Assembly: GCA_013693815.1 (NCBI GenBank)
Contig: CP059259.1
Span: 3,042,168 to 3,048,759, forward strand
Reading direction: 5' to 3'
DNA: 6,592 nucleotides
Source: Nocardioidaceae bacterium
GTDB taxonomy: Bacteria > Actinomycetota > Actinomycetes > Propionibacteriales > Nocardioidaceae
Each line of letters starts with the position of its first letter. The stretch's first letter is position 1. The position numbers and the translations under genes were made by a program. The notes under the pieces were generated by a model. That model was not told where the DNA came from, made no database searches, and worked only from the letters and a program-made list of their open reading frames with translations. Shown here one piece after another: positions 1 to 6,592 of the stretch.

Positions 1-480
1 CGTAGGGGTGGGATGCATCATGATCGCGGCGTCCACTCCCTCCAGCGCGCCGGCATTGATCAGGTCGACCTTGCCGCCGCCCTGCTCCTCCGCGGGCGTG
101 CCCAGGACGGTGACCCGGAGCCCGGCTCGGTCGATCAACGGCGCCAACGCCAGACCGGCTCCGACTGCCGAAGAGGCGATGATGTTGTGACCGCAGGCGT
201 GCCCGACCCCGGGAAGCGCGTCGTATTCGGCGCAGATCACCACATGCGGCCCAGTCGAGCCCATCCTTGCCGCGAATGCCGTCGGGAGACCGTAGGCGCC
301 CCGCTCCACCTGGTACCCATGCTGCTCCAGCAGGTCCGCGCACCGGGCTGCGGAAGTGTGCTCCTGGTAAGCGAGCTCGGCGTCGGCAGAGATGTCGCGG
401 GAGAGCCGGATCAGCGCATCTGACAGGGAGTCGACCGAGGTGGTCACGGCGTCGATCGTGTCAGGAGCGTGTGTCGTCAT
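1..480 (-). CDS. M20-family metallo-amidohydrolase, N-terminal part (cut by window edge)
   Basis: Partial gene: 160 codons from an ATG at 480 to the left edge with no stop. The product resembles the M20D / PM20D2-like branch of zinc or manganese amidohydrolases, cytosolic enzymes that remove acyl or aminoacyl groups from amino acids and dipeptide-like substrates. Visible motifs are CAEYDALPGVGHACGHN (residues 83-99), with C96 and H98 as likely metal ligands; TPAEEQGGG (128-136), with the catalytic/ligand glutamate pair E131-E132; and MMHP (154-157), with H156. The C-H-E-H spacing (2, 34, 24) fits the dinuclear site of M20D enzymes. No signal peptide is seen (it starts MTTHAPDTID). The missing part would hold the lid domain and the last metal ligand. 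The ATG has no strong Shine-Dalgarno. It lies 83 nt downstream of guaB on the same strand, behind a probable terminator. Family is secure; substrate is unknown. Confidence 0.9.
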   Translation of the reverse strand, partial: MTTHAPDTIDAVTTSVDSLSDALIRLSRDISADAELAYQEHTSAARCADLLEQHGYQVERGAYGLPTAFAARMGSTGPHVVICAEYDALPGVGHACGHNIIASSAVGAGLALAPLIDRAGLRVTVLGTPAEEQGGGKVDLINAGALEGVDAAIMMHPTPT

Positions 481-538
481 GACCGCATCGTGCCACGCCG
501 GTCCGGACTCGAGGATGCACAGGTGGGGCGACAGCTCA

Positions 539-562
539 CCGAGTGAACTGGGGTTCGCTCGG
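539..562 (-). terminator. Probable guaB terminator hairpin
   Basis: Immediately after the guaB stop codon, inverted arms at 539-548 and 553-562 (CCGAGTGAAC / GTTCGCTCGG on the plus strand) surround a 4-base loop. Read as minus-strand RNA this is a 10-bp stem with one A-C mismatch. No U-tract follows, which is common for actinobacterial terminators. The hairpin sits between guaB and the M20 gene, so some read-through into the latter is possible. Confidence 0.5.
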
Positions 563-563
563 C

Positions 564-2158
<1,595 letters not shown>

Positions 2159-2165
2159 CCTGGAG

Positions 2166-3236
2166 TTACTGGCCCTCGACGCTTTGCAGCAGAGGCGCCA
2201 CCCGGCGCAACGACACGATCAACTCGACGCGGCCGTTGACATGCCGGACTCGGCCACTGAGCCCGGAGGCGGCCGAGAGTCTGGGAACTGCCGCGCTGTT
2301 GTACTCCGAGGACAGAACCAGCTCGTCGGCACCGCCTGCCTTGGCCAGCCGCGCTGAGAGAGCCAGCAACCGCGCCCCGACTCCCCTGCCTTGCCAGCCG
2401 TCCTCGACCAGGAGCGCCACCTGTGCGGGCTCCCCAGCGGTCACTGTCGACATCGCGACGATCTCGTGACCGACCTCGACGACCAGAGTCGCTCCCTCGG
2501 CCAGAATCTGACGCGCCATCCGGGGCTGCAAGCCCAGCAAAGGAGTGCCGAAACGCCCGGCCAGAGTCTTCGACGAGCACCGATCGGCCATCCGCACCAA
2601 TGCCATCGCATCGCCCGGCACTGCGAGCCGGGTGACCGGCTCCGACTTCGACGGAGGCTCCACCGCCGTCCGCGCTTGCTCGATGGGAAGTTCCATAACG
2701 GTGGCCAGATCCGCGAGCAGGTCGGTCACGACCGAGGCGAAGACCTTCGCCCTGGCCTCCTCGGTGCCTGTGAAGGGCGCCTTGCGACGGACTGTGATCG
2801 CGGAGTCGCCGATCGGGACGGTCAGCGAGGCAGCGCCATCGCGCGAGGAAGCTTCAGCTGATTCCTGTTCCTCCGTTTCCTCGGGGTCATCGTCGATCTC
2901 GCAGTCCAGCAAGTCAGCGAGGGTGTCGGTGATGGCAGACGGATCGTCCAGGACGCGGCGCACTCCCTGCAAGAAGCGGCTCGGTCCGTCCGCCAGCGCC
3001 GCCGCCGAACAACGCCGCACCGTGGTCTCGCCTCCGCCGGCTCCCTCGACCAGCGCAACCAGCCGGTCCTCGGTCCAGTCCTCGGGCACCTTGACCACGA
3101 GCTCGTCAGTGACGACGTCGACACCCGGGAAGATCTGCAGCCCCAAGATGTTGACACCCTGATCCCCGCAATGAGCAGCCAGCGTCGCGAGCGCGCCAGG
3201 GCGATCAGTCATCGTGGTACGTACTCGCCAGAGCAT
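2166..3236 (-). CDS. ACT domain-GNAT acetyltransferase fusion protein
   Basis: A 356-residue protein with two recognisable domains. Residues 1-75 are an ACT-type ligand-binding domain (MLWRVRTTMTDRPGALATLA start, then VNILGLQIF and TDELVVKVP strands), the fold that usually senses amino acids. A helical linker with a very acidic patch (about 111-127, DCEIDDDPEETEEQESA) follows. Residues 200-340 form a GCN5-related N-acetyltransferase domain with acetyl-CoA motif A, LLVEDGWQGRGVGARLL (275-291; Q282-G-R-G-V-G). No signal peptide or membrane segment is seen. The ACT-then-GNAT order matches actinobacterial protein acetyltransferases whose activity responds to amino acids such as cysteine or arginine; that role here is inferred. 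Start: GTG (3239) and ATG (3236) are adjacent. GGAGGTGA (3240-3247) leaves 6 nt between its GGAGG core and the ATG, so I chose ATG. guaB follows after 84 nt on the same strand, so co-transcription is plausible. The acetylated substrate is unknown. Confidence 0.85.
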   Translation of the reverse strand: MLWRVRTTMTDRPGALATLAAHCGDQGVNILGLQIFPGVDVVTDELVVKVPEDWTEDRLVALVEGAGGGETTVRRCSAAALADGPSRFLQGVRRVLDDPSAITDTLADLLDCEIDDDPEETEEQESAEASSRDGAASLTVPIGDSAITVRRKAPFTGTEEARAKVFASVVTDLLADLATVMELPIEQARTAVEPPSKSEPVTRLAVPGDAMALVRMADRCSSKTLAGRFGTPLLGLQPRMARQILAEGATLVVEVGHEIVAMSTVTAGEPAQVALLVEDGWQGRGVGARLLALSARLAKAGGADELVLSSEYNSAAVPRLSAASGLSGRVRHVNGRVELIVSLRRVAPLLQSVEGQ

Positions 3237-3239
3237 CAC

Positions 3240-3247
3240 TCACCTCC
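3240..3247 (-). promoter_or_regulatory. Ribosome binding site of the ACT-GNAT gene
   Basis: GGAGGTGA on the minus strand is an 8-base match to the 16S anti-Shine-Dalgarno. Its GGAGG core is 6 nt from ATG 3236 but only 3 nt from GTG 3239, which decides the start in favour of ATG. Confidence 0.75.
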
Positions 3248-3327
3248 GTCCAGCCACAGGATGCCGCAGCTGTTGGCAGTCATTGTCTCGTGCAGATGAC
3301 AGCTAGGAAACAGTCACCTGGGAAGAG

Positions 3328-3364
3328 CAGAACGCCCCCTGGCACATGCCAAAGGGGCGTTCTG
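3328..3364 (-). terminator. Strong hairpin, probable groESL terminator
   Basis: Perfect 11-bp inverted arms (3328-3338 CAGAACGCCCC and 3354-3364 GGGGCGTTCTG) enclose a second 5-bp stem (TGGCA 3340-3344 / TGCCA 3347-3351) with a 2-base tip. Only small asymmetric bulges separate the stems. It lies about 230 nt past the groEL stop and 92 nt before the ACT-GNAT start, so on the minus strand it would end groESL transcripts. It lacks a U-tract. The 3' arm plus flank (GCC-A/AAA-GGGGCGTTCTG) is repeated at 3468-3482 as part of the adjacent tandem repeat. Confidence 0.65.
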
Positions 3365-3467
3365 AACCGAACAAGTGTCCGGCCAAACGGGCTGTCTGCA
3401 GTTGGTTACCTGCGCCGCGGTGCGGTCAACTACAGCTGCCGCCACTCTGCTTGTTTGTTTGGGCGAT
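3348..3467 (-). repeat. Intergenic repeat, groEL side, unit 1
   Basis: First unit of a ~119-bp direct tandem repeat downstream of groEL. Its conserved core (3396-3459) aligns with 3515-3577: long shared blocks such as ACCTGCGCCGCGGTGCGGTC and CTGCCGCCACTCTGCTT, separated by substitutions and a one-base indel. The unit starts with the terminator's 3' arm. Its sub-core at 3410-3442, read on the minus strand, belongs to the same family as the repeats at 5807-6035. It has no coding character. Confidence 0.75.
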
Positions 3468-3568
3468 GCCAGGGGCGTTCTGGGCGAACCAGCGTGCCCG
3501 AACACACGCACGGCCTGCGGTTGGTCACCTGCGCCGCGGTGCGGTCGACCGCGCTGCCGCCACTCTGC

Positions 3569-3587
<19 letters not shown>
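3468..3587 (-). repeat. Intergenic repeat, groEL side, unit 2
   Basis: Second unit of the tandem repeat. It begins with a copy of the terminator 3' arm (3468-3482), continues into the conserved core (3515-3577), and ends in the 19-bp duplication at the groEL stop. Read on the minus strand, 3560-3529 is GCGGCAGCG-CGGT-CGACCGCACCGCGG-C-GCAG. This matches the core at 5821-5852 at 27 of 32 positions by hand count. The core contains the perfect 12-bp palindrome GCGGTCGACCGC (3541-3552). Confidence 0.75.
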
Positions 3588-5229
<1,642 letters not shown>

Positions 5230-5286
5230 TCAAGACTTGGGTTCTGTAAGACTTCTAGTTCTCATGATGAGCGGCTGGTGGAGCGA

Positions 5287-5326
5287 CGCCGCCCGGGGAC
5301 CGAGTGCTCGGCCGCCCGGGGCGGCG
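5287..5326 (-). promoter_or_regulatory. groES-groEL intercistronic hairpin
   Basis: An imperfect GC-rich inverted repeat fills the gap between groES and groEL. The outer stem is 8 bp (CGCCGCCC 5287-5294 with GGGCGGCG 5319-5326). Three more pairs follow after a one-base bulge, then an inner CCGA/TCGG stem (5300-5303 / 5308-5311) with a 4-base tip. It begins 12 nt after the groES stop. It could act as a partial terminator, a processing site or a 3'-end stabiliser that sets the GroES:GroEL ratio. Confidence 0.55.
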
Positions 5327-5338
5327 CCATTGAATTGG

Positions 5339-5635
5339 TCAGCCCAAGATGGCGAGCACGTCACGGGCCGAGAGGACGAGGTACTCCTCGCCCGCATACT
5401 TGACCTCGGTGCCGCCGTACTTGCTGTAGATGACCTTGTCGCCGACGGAGATGTCGAGCGGGACACGCTCGTCCCCGTCTTCGTTCCACCGACCCGGGCC
5501 TACCGCGATGACCTCGCCCTCCTGGGGCTTCTCCTTGGCGGTGTCCGGGATGACCAGGCCAGAAGCCGTGGTCTGCTCGGCGTCGAGCGGCTTCACGAGG
5601 ATCCTGTCCTCGAGAGGCTTGATGTTGACCGACAC
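5339..5635 (-). CDS. groES: 10-kDa co-chaperonin GroES
   Basis: Heptameric lid of the GroEL cage. From the GTG at 5635 the protein is 98 residues, the family norm. It has the N-terminal signature [14 protein letters not shown] (3-16), the mobile loop that docks on GroEL (about 17-35, with GLVIP at 26-30 corresponding to the GIVL contact), the roof hairpin region [15 protein letters not shown] (46-60), and the end [20 protein letters not shown]. An in-frame ATG at 5674 would add 13 residues. I prefer GTG because GGAGG (5644-5648) lies 8 nt ahead of it and because [10 protein letters not shown] is where homologues begin. First gene of the groESL operon; promoter and CIRCE operators lie about 110 nt upstream. 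Confidence 0.96.
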   Translation of the reverse strand: MSVNIKPLEDRILVKPLDAEQTTASGLVIPDTAKEKPQEGEVIAVGPGRWNEDGDERVPLDISVGDKVIYSKYGGTEVKYAGEEYLVLSARDVLAILG

Positions 5636-5643
5636 GATGTCGA

Positions 5644-5648
5644 CCTCC
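5644..5648 (-). promoter_or_regulatory. groES ribosome binding site
   Basis: GGAGG on the minus strand, 8 nt before GTG 5635. It lies inside the longer reading frame that starts at ATG 5674, which argues for the shorter GroES. Confidence 0.75.
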
Positions 5649-5722
5649 ACTTGTCGTTGCGAGTGTGTGATCATCCGGAGCGTTGGGCGTACGCCGTCGC
5701 GGGGGCCGTACTCCCGATCCGG

Positions 5723-5749
5723 TTAGCACTCTCAGGGTGAGGGTGCTAA
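5723..5749 (-). promoter_or_regulatory. CIRCE operator, downstream copy (HrcA site)
   Basis: TTAGCACTC-N9-GGGTGCTAA matches the CIRCE consensus TTAGCACTC-N9-GAGTGCTAA at 17 of 18 arm positions. It overlaps the predicted transcription start of groES, so bound HrcA would block initiation or early elongation, with release on heat shock. It would also form a stem in the groES leader RNA. Confidence 0.93.
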
Positions 5750-5753
5750 TGCG

Positions 5754-5783
5754 ACACTAGCACTCGACTGGTGCGAGTGCCAG
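5754..5783 (-). promoter_or_regulatory. groESL sigma-A-type promoter
   Basis: On the minus strand, -35 CTGGCA (5778-5783) and -10 TAGTGT (5754-5759) are separated by 18 bp. The -10 fits TANNNT, and a TGGCACTC-like -35 embedded in CIRCE is typical of Gram-positive groE promoters. The start would fall near 5747, giving a leader of about 110 nt. Both elements lie within or beside the upstream CIRCE. Confidence 0.7.
5757..5783 (-). promoter_or_regulatory. CIRCE operator, upstream copy (HrcA site)
   Basis: CTAGCACTC-N9-GAGTGCCAG: 15 of 18 arm positions match the CIRCE consensus, and the two arms are complementary except at one position. It covers the -35 box and reaches into the -10 box, 34 bp (centre to centre) from the downstream CIRCE, so two HrcA dimers could occupy the promoter together. 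Confidence 0.82.
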
Positions 5784-5806
5784 AGTCGGGGTGGGTCGGA
5801 CATGAC

Positions 5807-5916
5807 GTACTCGGAGAACCGCGGCAGCGGCACCGACCGCACCGCGGAGCAGACGACCCATGCACGCTGGTGTGATACGCCGACTCTGCGGGCACGGCAT
5901 CCTGCCGCTCGCTCGC
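5807..5916 (+). repeat. Intergenic repeat, methyltransferase side, copy A
   Basis: About 110 bp, repeated directly at 5925-6035 with 118-bp period. I count roughly 15 differences, so about 85% identity. The most conserved part is a 33-bp identical block (5819-5851) that forms an imperfect hairpin: CCGCGG-CA-GCGG, 6-base loop, CCGC-A-CCGCGG. A second conserved block is CTCTGCGGGCACGGCATCCTG split across 5884-5904. It begins 24 bp upstream of the groES -35 box. Confidence 0.8.
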
Positions 5917-5924
5917 AACAGAAT

Positions 5925-6035
5925 GTACTCACAGAGCCGCGGCAGCGGCACCGACCGCACCGCGGAGCAAGCGACCCAAGCGCGCCGGTGTGGTGCACCC
6001 GGCTCTGCGGGCACGGCATCCTGTCGCCCGCTCGC
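5925..6035 (+). repeat. Intergenic repeat, methyltransferase side, copy B
   Basis: Second direct copy. The 33-bp block of copy A recurs unchanged at 5937-5969. A one-base insertion relative to copy A before 6003 shifts any reading frame, and the 118-bp period is not a multiple of three, both signs of non-coding sequence. The 3' end runs into the hairpin that covers the methyltransferase ribosome binding site. The core is in opposite orientation to the copies downstream of groEL. Confidence 0.8.
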
Positions 6036-6051
6036 GGGTGACAGGATGCCG
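6014..6051 (+). promoter_or_regulatory. Long hairpin enclosing the methyltransferase ribosome binding site
   Basis: Perfect 12-bp arms (CGGCATCCTGTC 6014-6025 and GACAGGATGCCG 6040-6051), then a G-U pair and a CCCG/CGGG stem (6027-6030 / 6035-6038) closed by CTCG: about 17 bp in total. The only Shine-Dalgarno-like AGGA (6043-6046) before the GTG start at 6054 lies inside the 3' arm, so folding of the mRNA should limit translation. It could instead be a terminator for transcripts arriving from either side. Confidence 0.6.
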
Positions 6052-6053
6052 GA

Positions 6054-6592
6054 GTGGATCTTGCAACCTTCGAGTGGCTCACCAGCTCGGCCGGTGCCGA
6101 AGCGCTGGAGCGAGCCCAGGAGCTGGTGGTCGAGCACGGGGATTCGCTCCAGGTCGGTGAGCTCCTGCGCCGCGATCTGACCGCAGACCAGGCTGCGGCC
6201 ACGCTGACCCAAGTGGAGCTGCGGGCGCGGGCCGTCGACAAGTTCGGAGATCTGGCGAGCTCGATGTTCTTCACCCGGGACGGGCTGGAGCAGGCCACCC
6301 GGATGCCGGTGGCCCGGCACCGGGCCGCTCGGATCGCCCTGGCTGCGCCGGGTTCGGTGCTCGACCTGGGTTGCGGGATCGGCGGGGACCTGATCGCGCT
6401 GGCCGGCGCTGGCTTGACCGTGGCCGGAGTTGATCTGGATCCACTCCGGGTTGCGATCGCCCAGGCGAACCTGGCCGCTCTCGGGCTTCCGGGCGCGGTC
6501 GCGGTCCGCGATGGCACCGAGTTGGACTTGGCGGGCTTCGGCGTCGTCTTCGCCGACCCGGCGCGGCGCAGCGCCAAAGGAAGGGTGTTCTC
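6054..6592 (+). CDS. Class I SAM-dependent methyltransferase, THUMP-like-domain family (cut by window edge)
   Basis: Partial gene: 179 codons from GTG 6054 to the right edge. It has an N-terminal helical region (1-95, FEWLTSSAGAEALERA; then KFGDLASSMFFTRDGLEQATRMPVARHRAAR), followed by a Rossmann methyltransferase core. Motif I is SVLDLGCGIGGD (101-112), the acidic residue ending strand 2 is D127 in VAGVDLDP, and a DPPY-like motif IV reads VVFADPARR (164-172). This layout matches actinobacterial proteins annotated as class I SAM methyltransferases with a C-terminal THUMP-like domain; that domain would lie beyond the window. THUMP relatives modify RNA, so an RNA substrate is possible but unproven. 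Start: an in-frame TGA at 6039-6041 leaves GTG 6054 as the first start, with AGGA 7 nt upstream. Divergent from groES across 418 bp. Confidence 0.82.
   Translation, partial: MDLATFEWLTSSAGAEALERAQELVVEHGDSLQVGELLRRDLTADQAAATLTQVELRARAVDKFGDLASSMFFTRDGLEQATRMPVARHRAARIALAAPGSVLDLGCGIGGDLIALAGAGLTVAGVDLDPLRVAIAQANLAALGLPGAVAVRDGTELDLAGFGVVFADPARRSAKGRVF

Noticed and set aside
5636..5674. ATG start giving a 111-residue GroES
   Set aside because: The extra 13 residues contain the GGAGG ribosome binding site for the GTG at 5635 and have no counterpart in normal-length GroES.
5807..6035. CRISPR array
   Set aside because: Only two copies, units about 110 bp long with diverged sequence throughout, and no short constant repeat with unique spacers.
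5802..6180. Small plus-strand protein encoded by the repeat copies
   Set aside because: The copies are 118 bp apart and carry a one-base indel, so the similar peptide segments fall in different frames and diverge halfway through.
5732..6577. Minus-strand open frame of 281 codons covering CIRCE, the repeats and the methyltransferase antisense
   Set aside because: It overlaps the groES promoter and operators and the convincing methyltransferase on the other strand; no family resemblance.

Overview
The window is high-GC throughout and looks like an actinobacterial chromosome. The evidence is a groES-groEL operon whose GroEL ends in a His/Gly tail (actinobacterial GroEL1 type), tandem CIRCE operators, an ACT-GNAT fusion protein and an actinobacterial-style guaB. 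Genus cannot be fixed by eye. The GroEL N-terminus recalls Propionibacteriales-type sequences, but that is only an impression.

Five genes lie on the minus strand and one partial gene on the plus strand. From right to left on the minus strand they are groES (5635-5339), groEL1 (5214-3595), an ACT-domain/GNAT acetyltransferase (3236-2166), guaB (IMP dehydrogenase, 2081-564) and the N-terminal 160 codons of an M20-family metallo-amidohydrolase (480 to the left edge). On the plus strand a class I SAM-dependent methyltransferase starts at 6054 and runs off the right edge, divergent from groES.

Two stretches over 300 bases lack a gene. (1) 3237-3594, between groEL and the ACT-GNAT gene, holds a 19-bp tandem duplication across the groEL stop codon, two tandem copies of a ~119-bp repeat, a strong 11+5 bp hairpin (probable terminator) and the ACT-GNAT ribosome binding site. 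(2) 5636-6053, between groES and the methyltransferase, holds the groES leader, a sigma-A-type promoter overlapped by two CIRCE operators, two tandem copies (period 118 bp) of a ~110-bp repeat, and a long hairpin covering the methyltransferase ribosome binding site. The repeat cores in the two gaps are the same family (27 of 32 bases identical by hand count) in opposite orientation, so groESL is bracketed by inverted pairs of one repeat.

Functionally, groES and groEL form one HrcA-controlled heat-shock transcription unit. guaB supplies the committed step of guanine nucleotide synthesis, and the ACT-GNAT gene 84 nt upstream may share transcripts with it. The M20 hydrolase and the methyltransferase have no obvious link to chaperonins. 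No new multi-gene system is visible. The most unusual content is the intergenic repeat family, the hairpin over the methyltransferase start, and the short groEL-guaB interval, which lacks the whiB and sigma-factor genes usual in better-known actinobacteria.
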